The notes beneath the pieces are model-generated. The model did not search any database. It worked only from the letters and a program-made list of their open reading frames with translations, and was not told the origin of the DNA. A stretch of 64,000 bases of DNA. Source: Nereocystis luetkeana (lineage: Eukaryota > Sar > Phaeophyceae > Laminariales > Laminariaceae). This document shows, one piece after another, positions 21,660-32,940 of the stretch (the first letter of the stretch is position 1; each line of letters starts with the position of its first letter). The translations under genes and the position numbers were made by a program. The DNA lies in contig JARUPZ010000002.1 in the NCBI GenBank assembly GCA_031213475.1, positions 16,991,373 to 17,055,372 on the forward strand, read 5' to 3'.

Positions 21660-21911
21660 GTATGGCGGCGACGCCTCGCGATGGTCCCATTGACAGCGAT
21701 GTTGTTGGTTCAAGAAGTATTGTTCGGGGGGCGGATGGATGGATGGATGGATGGTTGTGTCACGCGCGGAAAATCTTACTGGAGAAGGCCGGCGAACTTT
21801 ACGGTGGGAGAGAATGGTCGTCATCTTTTTTTAATCGTGGCTATTTAGGTGCGCGAAAAAAAAGCGAAAACATGATAGAATGGGAATGAGCCAGAGCGCA
21901 TCCTGCTTCAG

Positions 21912-22143
21912 TTCTGCTGCGGGGGGACACCGGCCCACACAAACCGACGTTTTGAGTCGTCCCGCCGCGAGCGCAGAAGCAGCAGATGGTCGAATCATGG
22001 GTGGTGATGTCGTGGTGATGTCCTTCCACGAAGTCCTCTACGATCGTACTCGGTGGCCGGTTGCGGCGGACGGGACAAATACAACCAGTGTTGATTTGGT
22101 GCGGCCATGTATTTTCGGAGCCGTCGAGGAAAAAACGCTCGCG
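21912..22143 (+). CDS. Candidate gene at 21.4-22.2 kb, exon c
   Basis: Acceptor CCTGCTTCAG, then one base completing the codon left by exon b. The reading SAAGGHRPTQTDVLSRPAAS... GDVVVMSFHEVLYDRTRWPV... DLVRPCIFGAVEEKTLA ends at a donor-like GCG/GTAAAA (phase 0). If that donor is not used the frame runs on to a stop at 22215. Three exons in agreeing phase give fair support for a gene, but no domain was recognised. Confidence 0.45.
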
Positions 22144-23209
22144 GTAAAAAAAACTGTCCTAAAACGTTTTTTAGCGGATCCGGGGGGGGGGGAGGAAACG
22201 GTCGACGAATACTGAGCAGAGGAGAGCGACAAGTCTGAGCACCTTCGTTGTGTGTGTGCTCATCCCTCGGTGGATCGGTTCGATTGCGTGCATTGGGATT
22301 GTGCTATGTTGCTACAGACACAGGTGTAAGAAGAGGAGGGGCCCGTACCCAGGGGAGGACGGGGGGGGGGGGGCATCACAGTACTGCCTGGTACTTGGCA
22401 TACCACGTTCGCTCGTCGTCACCAACAAAAAAGAAGAAACAAACGCTCTCCTGGGGCATCTACATAAAAAAAAAAACGCGGAGTTCAACGAACCACACCA
22501 AGTACCGTCGAGGTGCCTCTCAAGGTTCGGCAACCGGGGCTCTCGTTCTCTAGGTTGCAGGGGCAATCATATGTAAGGGTGATGTTTGTGTGAGCTGTCT
22601 ACCATTATTACTCGGGGTTAAAAAATCGGATAAATAAATATGATAGCATGATTGATCACGACCCAGAGTCGAAAGGAGTCACGCCGGCAGGTGGTCGGGG
22701 GGCTTTTTGGGCTCAAAAATGTTCTGCCAGATGGGTCTCCTCAAATCCTTAGGAATTATACCCAATATGGTTTGCTGCAATAATAATCCCGTTTTTTTGT
22801 TGTTGTTGCTTTCAGAAAATGATTTGCAAAATGCGCCGGCAGGCAAGTTCGACCGATTGGTTAGTCGGACCTATTATTCCCCGAGATCCGTGATATACAC
22901 CACACCGCACATATTCTACAAGCTCTTGCTCGTCGTACGCCTGAGCTAAAACTCTTGGGATCGCCCTCCCGTGGGTTCGCTTGCGCGCACAACTCAGCTC
23001 TAAATCAAAAGTCGGTATTATCTAACCTTTTTGATTTATTTATTTTTGTATGCCAAGCCCACGGGTCAGTTTTTTTTTTGTTTGTTTCGGGTTGCGCGCG
23101 TGCCTGAAGTTGTTTTTACATAAACAAAGTCGGCGGTTGTGCCGAGACAGAGAGCTAACTTGTTCCGTTACGTGGGGGGTATCATAGAAACAGAGATAGC
23201 CTATCGCAA
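22144..23209. other. Downstream of the 21-22 kb candidate, no exon resolved
   Basis: A G run lies at 22361-22373 and several acceptor-like sites follow (for example TTGCAG at 22560). I could not connect any further exon with confidence. Confidence 0.3.
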
Positions 23210-23300
23210 CCCTTTTACTGCGGCAGTCTCGTTTCGGGAAGAAGCCACTCAAATGTCATAAGTAGCTTGTCCACGAAACGGGGCTGCGGCCCTAAAAGGG
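23210..23300. mobile_element. MITE-2 copy
   Basis: Left CCCTTTTACTGCGGCAGTC, right GGGGCTGCGGCCCTAAAAGGG. TTAA on the right (23301-23304), GCAA on the left. Confidence 0.8.
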
Positions 23301-23789
23301 TTAACAGCGAACGGCTTAGTCATACTGCTGGATAGATCTTCCAAGGGTCTCGGCAGGAATGTTGAACTTTTCACGATTACGCCGACGGGAGCTAGCTGGC
23401 TTTTCCCGCACTAACCAACTATCATCGGGGATAAATGTCTGCGATTGAGCCACCACGTCACTGAAAATAACGGCCGCGCGTAGGGGGTGGGGTGGGGGGC
23501 AGCGCACCGCGGCACTTTACGATGGTGGTGTGGATCATGGTTAGGGCGGCATAGACCCCACAGAAACCCCTGAACCCAGCCCGAACTCTATACAACCCTG
23601 AACTCAACCCGCGGACCCAAGGTGAACTGACGAAATCTAAAATGTACTCGTTGCGCTATGGCAGCATGATTCTCCTATAACGAACGCTTGCCTCGGCTTT
23701 GTTCGCTCTCTTTTCCTGGGTTCCATGCCTGCGAGTAAAGTGACAGCATCGACCCGAGTGAGGAATACCGACAGCGGGGGGGGGAGGGC

Positions 23790-23880
23790 GCGGGGCGTAC
23801 TCATTTATTTGTTGCTTGCCTGAGTCATTTGACCATTGACCACGCATGCATCCCTCTCGAGACGGATTGATGGACGGGGG
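23790..23880 (+). repeat. GTACTC module copy
   Basis: Begins after a G run (23777-23785) with GCGTACTCATTTATTTGTTG, continues GAGTCATTTGACCATTGACC, and breaks off after CTCGAGACGGA. Confidence 0.72.
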
Positions 23881-25255
23881 CTCTCTGAGAGTGGTGTGGT
23901 TGTACGTATGAACGTCGATTGCTTCGGTGATCGGCGCCACCTAAACTGAGAGTTTTTTTTTTAATTATTTGGAGCTTATGAGTAATGACGTCAATCGAGA
24001 CATGTATCATTTTTGAGCGCCATGCAAGCATTCCGGGTCGGCAGTACATAGGTTGTTTTTTCAATTTTAGAATGGTACCTGGTACGTTGGCTAGACTCTA
24101 CGTTTTATCCATTTATTTCGATGTGTTTTGTTTTGGTGTAAACATGGCATTGCTATTGAATGAAGTCCTGGCAGCAAAACCCTAGAACAGTTACTTTCGT
24201 TCGCTGTGCTTGTGCGTTGTTGAACTTGGACACCACTACCAGCTATCGAGGCATGTTCGTATGCAAGTACTCCGTTATAGCGCCGTTGCTGTCCCTCCTG
24301 TGGGGGAGACGCTGCTGACACTCTGGAAGGGAGTATATACATATCCTTGCCACTGTTCTTGTTCAGATGTAGTTCAGAGGACTTCGGAGCGAGGCCCAAA
24401 AAACAACAAACAAACCTACCAAGATCTGTGCAATCCCTAATGCCAAGCCAGGAGCACATCGGCATGACCATTCACAATGTCTCCAGCGCGCACGCTCGAA
24501 GATATCAAATCTAATTTCTGCGAGATTCGAACCCACTCGAAAACATATGCTGTGTAGGTTATACAAGCACTACCCACCATGAATAGTCTACTGGAGTCAC
24601 TGAGTCACGTGACCCAGAATAGGTTAGTTAGTGGGTAGTGCTATATATAGAACCAACTACATAGAGCCAACGCGTGCGTAGCCACTGTTGTCAAATTGTC
24701 ATTCAGAGATCTGACCACAACCACAACCCCAGTTCGAACTCTGATGTCATCATAAAACGGTGGTTACGTTTACGGGCTGAGTGGTACCAAGCATCCCTAA
24801 TGCCTAGCACCACCTGTAGCGCAAAGCAGACGCGTGCTTACGGTGGTAGAGATCAGCAGGCGTTTTTTTTTTCAGAGGCTCCTTCCTCCTCACACGAGAC
24901 GCTCTTCACCTCTCGCTCCAAAAGCCTGTGGCTTTTGAAAAAAACATGGAAAGAAGAAAGAGCAACAAAACCGCCACGGCTCTAGTTGTACTTCGAAGTA
25001 TATATAGAACGAAAAATGAAGTGAAAACAAAAAATATTGGGTACGCACGTACGTACGTACGTACGTAGTTACTCAGACGAAGGCAACACCGCAGTACACC
25101 GCTCTGTGAAGGTGTTACCTACTGAGCTAGAGGGGTAAAAGGCCGATCGATTACCCAGCCCAGGGCAGTCCTTATAACAGCTCTGCGCCTTTACACAAGA
25201 ACGGTTTGAGTCGATAGTATTGCAACAAACAACCCTTATAGTTGGGGGCATATCG
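23881..25255. other. Intergenic with a tRNA-like remnant
   Basis: On the minus strand near 24511-24600, GAGTGGGTTCGAATCTCG is a box B/T-arm-like word. Nearby, AGCACTACCCA (24568) and TGGGTAGTGCT (24634) are inverted copies. Another box A-like word TAGCTCAGTAGG lies on the minus strand near 25120. These look like decayed tRNA-derived SINE heads. TACCTGGTA at 24076. No gene called. Confidence 0.3.
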
Positions 25256-25310
25256 GTACCGCTTATCACACCGGGTGATGAGACAACACACCCCCTCGGA
25301 CAATTTTCCA
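25256..25310 (+). repeat. CACACCCCCT-end repeat, partial
   Basis: CTTATCACACCGGGTGATGA followed by GACAACACACCCCCTCGGAC matches, inverted, the sequence at 44550-44605, and more loosely 19200-19245. Confidence 0.6.
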
Positions 25311-25444
25311 AGCTGAACTTATCTTCAACGACGGGAAGAGAGAGGGTGCAAACACCGAGCGATGATGTCTTTGTATGGAGGGAAGGTCTCGACGAGATCT
25401 TCTTCCCAACGCCGACGCCTTTTTCGTTTGTGTGTGTGCCCTGC

Positions 25445-25680
25445 CCCCCTCAAATAAATTCACCCATTGAAGCTGTCATCCATGTTCAAGTCCGCCGCCT
25501 CACAAAGTGGTTCTTAGTAGGATGCAGCTCACCCTTCGTGCGACTCGCCGAACACCTCAAGGCGCTTTTTGCTTGGTGCAACCAATGTCTGCCTGGTAGG
25601 TGAAACCCCGACGTGCTCCGCCTCGGCATTGTAGGGATGCGAGGGTCTACAGTCATACGGCTACGGCCATGCATCAGATC
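25445..25680 (+). repeat. Diverged single copy of the 291-bp unit
   Basis: Shares CTCACAA-GTGGTTCTTAGTAGGATGC, ACCTCAAGGCGCTT, GGTGCAACCA and GGCATTGTAGGGATGCGAGG with the array at 7585-8423. It ends at CTACGGCCATGCATCAGATC. Confidence 0.85.
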
Positions 25681-26218
25681 GGGTACTCTAGGACATAGCC
25701 GTTGCTCATAGTCGCGCAAATGTCTGATGGAGCACCTGATCGATCCAACAAGTACACCTCCCCCCCTACCACTGCTGTAGTTTCGGAGAAAACAACCCCC
25801 GTTGTGTCATAAACTCTTCCCCTTGGGGGTGATTGTATCATTTTTGTTGCGTGTTAGATACACGTTGAAAACAAAACCGGCCAAAAAGCGCCGCTCGGAT
25901 CCCCGATCCCTTATATATCGCACCTCCAAATACCACCGTGTCCTTATATGAGGACCGTCTTGATTGAATGTTAGTGTGCAAACGGTCTGCATATTATGGG
26001 ACATTCATAGCTAGTACTACAGTAAATACCAATCCCTAAACACTACTGGTAAATACCAAGCACGCGTGCGTGTGAGTGAGTGAGTGAGTGAGTGAGTATT
26101 TGCCAGATATGTGCAATACGTAACCTACATGATGGCGGAAGGTAGTAGCGGCCGGTCTACGACGCACGGCGGCGGGCTGCTGTATTCGAGTAGAGTTCAG
26201 GGAAATGAGCCACAAGAA
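25681..26218. other. Intergenic, no gene seen
   Basis: Contains a GTGA run (26071-26097). Nothing else recognised. Confidence 0.35.
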
Positions 26219-26272
26219 CAACAACTACTACTACTACTACTACTGCTAGTACTACTACTACTAGTACTACTG

Positions 26273-26319
<47 letters not shown>

Positions 26320-26398
26320 GCTACTACTATTATTACTACTGCTACTACAATTAATACTACTACTACTACTACTACTGCTATTAATACCACTACTATAG
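26219..26398. repeat. (CTA)n microsatellite
   Basis: About 175 bases of ACT/CTA repeat with CTG and ATT variants, and a TATTAATA at 26390. Poly-Leu, poly-Val and poly-Ser frames here are artefacts. Confidence 0.95.
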
Positions 26399-26565
26399 TC
26401 ACGTAATGTGGTCTCGGAGACGTGGACACACATCGAGATGTGAAACCTCACGAAGGGTTGGTTGTGCCTGCGCCCGACCCTCCGATCCGAAACCCTAAAC
26501 CCAACACGAACAATAATGCATGCCAATGATCACTGCGATATAGGATACTATACATTGATGAGAAC

Positions 26566-26662
26566 TCCATAGGTTGATCCGGTTGGCTTGGATTCGCAAA
26601 CGTCTACCCCAGGATCCATAGGTTGATCCGGTTGGCTTGGATTCGCAAACGTCTACCGCAGG
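26566..26662. repeat. 49-bp tandem duplication
   Basis: TCCATAGGTTGATCCGGTTG and the following 23 bases occur twice, 49 bases apart, with no change in the first 43 bases. A recent duplication. Confidence 0.93.
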
Positions 26663-26698
26663 AAGATTCAAAATCAATACCATGGTATGCAACTACTA

Positions 26699-26803
26699 TT
26701 ACGGGGGAACATAGTAAATAGAACCAAAGATTGTTAGTAAAAATAGCGAAATATATAAGTTTTTGTGTGTACCGTAGGTCCTATTTAATATGGTCCCCCG
26801 AAA
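26699..26803. mobile_element. MITE-1 copy (GTAAATAG subfamily)
   Basis: 105 bp, TA on both sides (26697-26698, 26804-26805). Ends TTACGGGGGAACATAGTAAA and ATATGGTCCCCCGAAA. The right half of repeat T follows directly (26807-26890). Confidence 0.9.
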
Positions 26804-26806
26804 TAG

Positions 26807-26890
26807 TGTTGTTGTTGGATTGATATTGTTATTGCCGTTCGTTGCCGTTCTCATATTAACTCGTGTCAGCGGTCACAGGACAGGTTCCCG
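26807..26890 (+). repeat. Repeat T copy
   Basis: GTTGTTGTTGGATTGATATT, then TCTCATATTAACTCGTGTCA and CGGTCACAGGACAGGTTCCC, matching 511-580 and 63904-63962. Confidence 0.6.
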
Positions 26891-26994
26891 AAAAAAACCC
26901 CATCGATACTACTGGCAATGTAAGAACATCGCCGTCAGGCATCAGGCCCACATACTGGACCGTTCCCGTATCTCACCCTTTCAACCCTTTTTGT

Positions 26995-27086
26995 ACTTAC
27001 TGCAGTCCGGTTTCGGGGGCAAGCTACTTTCGTAGAAGTTGAATGATTTGCCCCCCAAAACGGGGCTGCGGTCGTCCTGAAAAAGG
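26995..27086. mobile_element. MITE-2 copy bordering the minisatellite
   Basis: Left CCCTTTTTGTACTTACTGCA, right CGGGGCTGCGGTCGTCCTGA and AAAAAGG, TTAA on the right (27087-27090), TCAA on the left. The minisatellite begins immediately after it. Confidence 0.78.
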
Positions 27087-27090
27087 TTAA

Positions 27091-28340
27091 CTAACCCCCT
27101 TTAGGCCTTAAGTACTGCTCTTCCGTTGCGGCGACAAAACGCTTGCTAGGAGCGTCAGAGAGCCTTCGGGACTGCACTCCGCTTGCGGGGACAAACACAC
27201 TTGCTATTAAAGTCAGAAGGCCCCAACTGTTGCTCTCCGGTTGGGGGGACTAAACACTTGGAAATAGAGTCATGAGGCCTTAAGGGCTGCGCTCTGGTTG
27301 CGGAGGAAAAACCCTTGCAATAAGAGGTAGAAAGCTTTACGGGCTGCGCTCCCGTTGGGGGATGAAACAGTTGCAATGAGAGTCAGAAGGCCTCAAGGAC
27401 TGCACTCTGGTTGCGGGGACGAAACAGTTGCAATGAGAGTCTGAAGGCCCTGGGGACTACATTCCGGTTGCGAGGGCAAGACGCTTGCAACTAGAGTCAG
27501 AAGGCGTTAAGGACTGAGGTCACGTTACCGGGGCAAAAACGCTTGCAATTAGGGCCAGAAGGCCTCAAGCGTTGCTCTCCGGTTGCAGGGACAAAACACT
27601 CGCTATTAAATGCAGTAGACCTTAAGGGCTGCACTCCGGTTGCGGGGACAAGTTGTTACTACTTGCAATTAGAGTCAGAGGACTTCAAGGACTGCACTCC
27701 GGTTGCGGGGGCAAAGCGCTTGCAGTTGGAGTGAGAAGGCCGTGAGGGCTGCGCTCCGGTTATGGGGACAAAATGCTTGCAATTTAGAGTCAGAGGGCCT
27801 TAAAAGGACTGCGCTCCCGTTCGGGGACAAAACGCTTGCAATGAGAGTCGGAAGGCGTCAAGGACTGTGGTCACGTTACTGGGACAAAACCCTTGCAACT
27901 AGGGTCAGAAGGCCTTAAAAGGACTGCGCTCCCGTTGGGGGACAAAACGCTTGCAATGAGAGTCGGAAGGCGTCAAGGACTGTGGTCACGCTACTGGGAC
28001 AAAACCCTTGCAACTAGGGTCAGAAGGCCTTTACGGACTGCGCTCCGGTTTCAGGAACCAAACACTTGCTATTAAATGCAGTAGGCCTTAAGGGCTGCAC
28101 TCCGGTTGCGGGGGCAAGTTCTTAACACTTGCGATTAGAGTCAAAAGGCCTCAAGGACTGTACTCCCGTTGCGGGACAAAACGTTTGCAGTTAGAGTCAG
28201 AGGACTTCAAGGACTGCACTCCGGTTGCGGGGTCAAGGCGTTTGGAATTAGAGTGAGAAGGCCATAAGGGCTGCACTCCGGTTGCGAGGACAGAACACTC
28301 GCGAAACAGAGTCAGGCTTAGGTACTGTTTGTAGAACGTT
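27091..28340. repeat. Minisatellite of about 58-bp units (about 20 copies)
   Basis: Head-to-tail units of the type GGACTGCACTCCGGTTGCGG, GGACAAAACGCTTGCAATTA, GAGTCAGAAGGCCTTAA. Units are mostly 57-61 bp and diverged. A larger block of two units is itself duplicated (about 27806-27918 and 27918-28032 nearly identical). The unit resembles the left half of MITE-2 (GGACTGCAGTCCCGTTTTGG, GGACAAAC, then AATTAGAGT). Confidence 0.9.
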
Positions 28341-28348
28341 TGGCTAGA

Positions 28349-28443
28349 CCCTTTTAGGACTGCAGTCCCGTTTCGAGGACAGACCACTCAAATTTCCAGT
28401 AGTTTGTGCCCAAAACGGGACTGCGGTCCTACAGAGTAAAAGG
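28349..28443. mobile_element. MITE-2 copy closing the minisatellite
   Basis: Left CCCTTTTAGGACTGCAGTCC, right GGACTGCGGTCCTACAGAGT, AAAAGGG, TCAA on the right. Its left half is the best match to the minisatellite unit. Confidence 0.8.
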
Positions 28444-28605
28444 GTCAACACTGATGACGCAGTACACGTCGATCGAACTACTGTTTCTTTCATGGTTTCT
28501 GCTGCTCCGCAAATAAAATAGAGTTATAGACCGCTTTTCGCGAGGGGTGTTTGCTGTGGGTTTGTTTGGGTTACTGGCAGGTTGTGTGTACTCTTTTCTG
28601 GTCAA

Positions 28606-28700
28606 CCCTTTCATTAATAGTGCTGTACTGTACAAAAAACGTATGTATGGCTCCAATTCCTTGTCATTTGTCCCACAAGGGAAGTGCGGTCCTAGAGAGG
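28606..28700. mobile_element. MITE-2 copy with TATTAATA-like insertion
   Basis: TCAA on the left, TTGA on the right. The left end reads CCCTTTCATTAATAGTGCTG where other copies read CCCTTTTAG followed by ACTG-type sequence. The extra ATTAAT is consistent with TA changed to TATTAATA plus one substitution. Confidence 0.72.
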
Positions 28701-28745
28701 TTGACTGCTTGCTGATTTCATGCTGTCTTCTCACGCACGGTGTAG

Positions 28746-28777
<32 letters not shown>

Positions 28778-29235
28778 TAGTAAGAGTATTGATATCAGTG
28801 GAGACCATGGAATGATTCACAGTGACGTGCTTGTGCACACACTACGTATATAAGACACGGCGAGTAAAATAAACGCCAATAAGCTAGGTACAGTTCTTCA
28901 GTATTTTCAATATTATGGGGCTTTCTTGAAAATACACTGGTTCCTATTTCTGCGTATATGTTGTTTGTTGTTGTGTCAGTGCTTGTGCTGTTTGCTGTTG
29001 TGTCAGTACTTCCTCGCTCGTTTGGGTGCCCAGGTCGTCCACCACCGTCTGTGAGTCACGGAAAACTGACAATCGTGGAGTTGAATCCTACCAGGCTCAG
29101 AAGAAATGGGTGCTACGTAACCCTGCATTATCGTACCACGCCTCACATCGACAACCAGCAACCAGCAACAAAGCACCTTTCACCCACCACGTCGGTCTAT
29201 TCTTCACCGGAGTGGTCCCGACCTGAACAGGAGAC
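28701..29235. other. Intergenic, no gene seen
   Basis: A TAG run at 28747-28782. The plus-strand frame at 28958-29431 overlaps the duplicated repeat and has no domain, so I do not call it a gene. Confidence 0.35.
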
Positions 29236-29500
29236 TGTGTTAAGGTATCCCCTCTCCCCTGCTGCGGCATTCTGGTTAGCAGCAATCGTCCCCTCATCAT
29301 ATCTGGAAGGCGTTATCGCCTCCCTTTCTGATGAGCGCCTCGCCCCTTCGTTTAGAAGACATCTGGCGGGGCAAGCAGCAACTAAGTACAAGAGCTTGGT
29401 AACTTCTAACGTCGTCAATCACCTCGTGTGAGTGACCAGATCAGAGCCAGAAGCGCACCTGCAAGCGGTAGTCGGTCCCTATAGGCCCATACTGCCTTAC
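29236..29500 (+). repeat. Diverged duplication, copy 1 (no MITE)
   Basis: Aligns with 29742-30107: shared GGTATCCCCTCTCCC, GTCCCCTCATCATA, GGCGTTATCGCC, GCGTCTCGCCCCTTCG-like and AGTGACCAGATCA. At the position where copy 2 holds a MITE-1, copy 1 reads GCAACTAAGTACAAGAGCTT with a single TA. Confidence 0.88.
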
Positions 29501-29741
29501 GCTTAACACGGGCGTCATGGGCATGACGCTTTTGGCACCTGTTCGAGGTCTGATTATTTCCGGAGTTGTTATTGTCTATTCGCGGTGTCCGCGTGTAATC
29601 GGCTACAGCCTTGCAAGTTAGAGGTGTGGGAGCGGGTACTGAAGTGCCGCATCTCCGACCCATTCTCCGAATTCTCGGGATAGGTTTGGTTCGTGTCTGA
29701 GTTTTATGTGAGTATTCATATACGGTCCTTCAGGGTGGGCT

Positions 29742-30107
29742 AGTGTTATGGTATCCCCTCTCCCATGTTGCAGTATTATATTTTGTAGCAACCGCCCCCT
29801 CATCATACCTGGCAGGCGTTATCGCCCCCCTTTCTGGTGAGCGTCTCGCCCCTTCGTTCAGAAAACATCTGGCGAGGCAAACAACAACTATTACGGGGGA
29901 CCATATTATATAGGACCTACGGTAGACACGAAAACCCTATATATTTCCTTTTTTTACGAACAATATTTGGTCCTTTTAACTAGGGTCCCCCGTAATAATA
30001 CAAAGAGCTTATACCTTCGTCAAGCACCTCGTGCGAGTGACCAGATCAAAGCCATAGGCATCAACCTGCCATCAGTAGCCGGTCCCAGGTCCATACTGCC
30101 CTAAAAT
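29742..30107 (+). repeat. Diverged duplication, copy 2 (with MITE-1)
   Basis: Same sequence as 29236-29500 but split by the MITE-1 at 29891-29995, which is flanked here by TA on both sides. The pair is a natural empty/filled site comparison. Confidence 0.88.
29891..29995. mobile_element. MITE-1 copy with an empty-site partner
   Basis: 105 bp from TTACGGGGGACCATATTATA to CTAGGGTCCCCCGTAA. Flanks: CAAC-TA before, TA-ATACAAAGAGCTT after; the empty partner reads CAAC-TA-AGTACAAGAGCTT. Insertion therefore duplicated TA, as in Tc1/mariner-type elements. Confidence 0.93.
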
Positions 30108-30244
30108 AACCACTGCGACAAATTACGTATTTACGCACCGAGTCAAACCTCAGCAAAGAGATGTCGGTTGGCGTAAGGAAGTACGACAAAAACAAAAATA
30201 AAAACGACGTCACACACCTCACGAGGTCAACATGAAGAATAAAT

Positions 30245-30395
30245 CAGCCGGCGGGGGGGGGGGGGCGTACTCGTTTGTTCCTCCTTGCGTTCGTCATTTG
30301 ACCATTGACCACGCATCCCTTTCGAGACGGGGAACCCTTCCTATATCTGATAGAGACAGCTCCAACATTTGGGCTCCCATCACGCTTTTTTTCCA
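30245..30395 (+). repeat. GTACTC module copy
   Basis: A G run (30249-30264), then CGTACTCGTTTGTTCC, GTCATTTGACCATTGACCAC, CTTTCGAGACGG and TGATAGAGACAGCTCCAACA. Confidence 0.75.
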
Positions 30396-31300
30396 TATAT
30401 ATACGTACCAGGTATAATATAACACGAACGGTGGGGTGGGAGTTCTGGACGAATTTTACTAAAAAGCTCTTCTTTTTTAGAGGCTTTTGTTTTCACTAAG
30501 GTTTTTGTATACCCCTCTCCTCTCCCTGCTCGGGTCTCAAAAAATTTGGTACGATCGTATCGGTATGCAGTGTCGAGACGGATTCTGTTTTTTTCACGTC
30601 CTCTCTCATGGTTGGCGGTCTATTTTCGTTTTCTTAGGTAGGCGCGCTACACGGTAGGGGCAGCACTTTTTGCCTTGCCATGCAGGGCAAATATTTCTGA
30701 CTGACGGGGGGGGACTCTTAAGGGCAACCGAGGAGCAACCATTACCACCTAATAAAGGCATGCCTAATCGTTGGAACACAGGTAGCGCTTTTACAACATC
30801 ATTCGCCAAAGGTGGTGGTCATCAAGCCAAGGCGAAATCAGTTTCTGGGCGAGCGAGGTACCATGCTCGTCAAGCGTGGAGGAGCCTCACAACAATCAAG
30901 GTGCGACTCTGCGTTACAGCGCGCATCTTTTTACCCGTCGAAGTCTCTTTCTGTAGACATGCTGTGACGAGCACTGAGGCAGGGGTACACCCGCATTTTT
31001 CTGGGTCTTCAAGTCTTGAGGAGCGCTCTATGTCTCGAGCCAATAAACTGGCTGTACAACAACAACAAAAAATGCGGATGTAACCCGGTGAGTAGTTTCA
31101 TGCTTGAGCCTCAGTCATTAATAAAACCGATCGATAAAAACAAACGATGTTGGGGGAGTTCCCCAGTTGGGAACCCCCCTCGATCAGCAGCATTTTTTGC
31201 CAATAAAGTGCCGACTTTCATCGTAGAACGCGTCATATACTAGTTTTAGTGTGGAGCGGACGCACGCTACTGCTGTAGGGGCAGCAGGGCCTGCCTGGTG
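30396..31300. other. No gene assigned
   Basis: A 137-codon plus-strand open frame at 30670-31083 has protein-like composition but no domain and no clear splice sites. TACCAGGTA at 30406. Confidence 0.25.
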
Positions 31301-31411
31301 TTACGGGGGATCATGGTAAATAACACCAAATATTGTTGTTTAAAAATATCGAAATATCCGGGGTTTTGTGTTCACCGTAGGTCCTATTTAATATCGTATG
31401 GTCCCCCGTAA
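31301..31411. mobile_element. MITE-1 copy
   Basis: 111 bp. TG on the left, TA on the right. Ends TTACGGGGGATCATGGTAAA and ATGGTCCCCCGTAA. The extra length is near the right end (ATATCGT inserted). Confidence 0.86.
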
Positions 31412-32739
31412 TAGTTGTTTCTGAGGTTCCTCCTGACTTGAAGAGCTCCACCACTCTGTGCCCGAATGTAAGGACCGTTTCAATATAATATTTAAATACA
31501 GAAAGTTATAATATTTAGGTACAGAGCCGTACGCTTTTGGTAAGTCATCAGTACCGTTACAGCAGTGGGTACCCCGATTTAAGAGCATTCGGGATTTAGA
31601 AGCGGACGAATCGGCATGTCCCGCCTGTCCTAAAAACCGTGTGTTACCCACTGCAGACAAGAGCGTTGTGCGTAGAGACAAGAGCGTTGTGTAGTAAAGA
31701 GCGCCTGTTTTGGCTTATCACGCAGGGCGTTCTCAACTCGCGGGGTACCCCACTGTTGTAGTAAGTCACCCTCCCTCCCAAAAACAAACGAAAAGTAAAA
31801 AAAAATGAAAGAACAAACAACCTCCGATGGCTTAACGTGTAGGTATAACGAATACCCTGTAAAACACAAACGGGTGTTCCAACGGCATTGGTAGGGTATA
31901 TATATATATATATATACGGCCTTGTCCGAGGAGCCCCTCCGGCAATCGATAAATGTTTTTTTTTTTGGCCGAAAACAAAAGCTGCCCCTATCGTACGTAG
32001 CAACGCGTCTGTCTGTCCAGGGTGGCAACTTTTGTTGACACCTCTTCACGTATAGCTAGCTTACTACTGTGACCCTTTTGAGACTTCAGAGGAGGAAAAC
32101 GACGATCAGATAGTGACGACTGCAGCGACTGCAACTAACTGCGCGATCGAGATACGATATTCTACAACATGGTGTCCGATTTACAACGGTTGATGCAAGG
32201 AGCCGTACGGCGGCTCGTAGATGGTTGATAAACATCAAACTTACCAACCATTGTTTTTTTTGTCTCTACCTCGGGATCCCCCAAGGGAGCTAAGCTTCGA
32301 AACGAACAAGTACGTACAGGATCGGCAGGGCGATATTTTTCTTTCTTTCCCAGTTTGTGTTGGCACCCTTCACTGCTTAAAAACTTAAAAACCAAAGGAG
32401 CGAGAGTGCCGCGTCGACCGACGACTTTATCCCCCCTCACCGAGCGAAATCAGCGAGTCGATTTCACCGACCACGCGGGAGATCCCGCTCCGCGCGAAGG
32501 TGGCAGGTAGCGGGGAGCGCTCTCCTCTTCAGCAAGCGCGGCGCCTGAGCTCGGAGGTTCATCGGCCCACCCGCCTTGCCTTTGCCAGGTGGAGCCCTTC
32601 GCTCTGATCGTCAGGAAATTTCCTTTGCCGAGGAAATACCACAATATATACTGATGCCTGCGTGGGTTTTTAAAGAGAGGACCGGGCACATGTATGTGTG
32701 GATGTTAACGTGGGGTGAAGATGTCGGGGTGGGCGGGAA
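31412..32739. other. No gene assigned
   Basis: Unique sequence with a TA run near 31898-31915. Minus-strand frames at 31644-32049 and 32162-32440 are open but without domain or splice support. Confidence 0.25.
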
Positions 32740-32940
32740 AAAAGGGGGGGGGGGGGGGGGGGTAAGTGGGTGTTCGAGAGAAAATGAAACATTTGTGGAC
32801 GTGGACGTGGGATGAAAATGTGGGAACGTGCGGAGAAAGAGGTAGGTAGATGGGAGGTGGCGGGAGGAGAGCGGGGGGGCGTACTGGGGGGGGCGGGGGG
32901 CGGGTGTACTCGATAGGAGAGATGTACTCGATCTCATGTA
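32740..32940. repeat. G-rich tract with CGTACTGG/TGTACTCG pieces
   Basis: G runs at 32743-32762, 32873-32879, 32885-32892 and 32894-32900, then GTGTACTCGATAGGAGAGAT and GTACTCGATCTCATGTATGG. These words recur inverted at 44180-44215. Confidence 0.75.
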
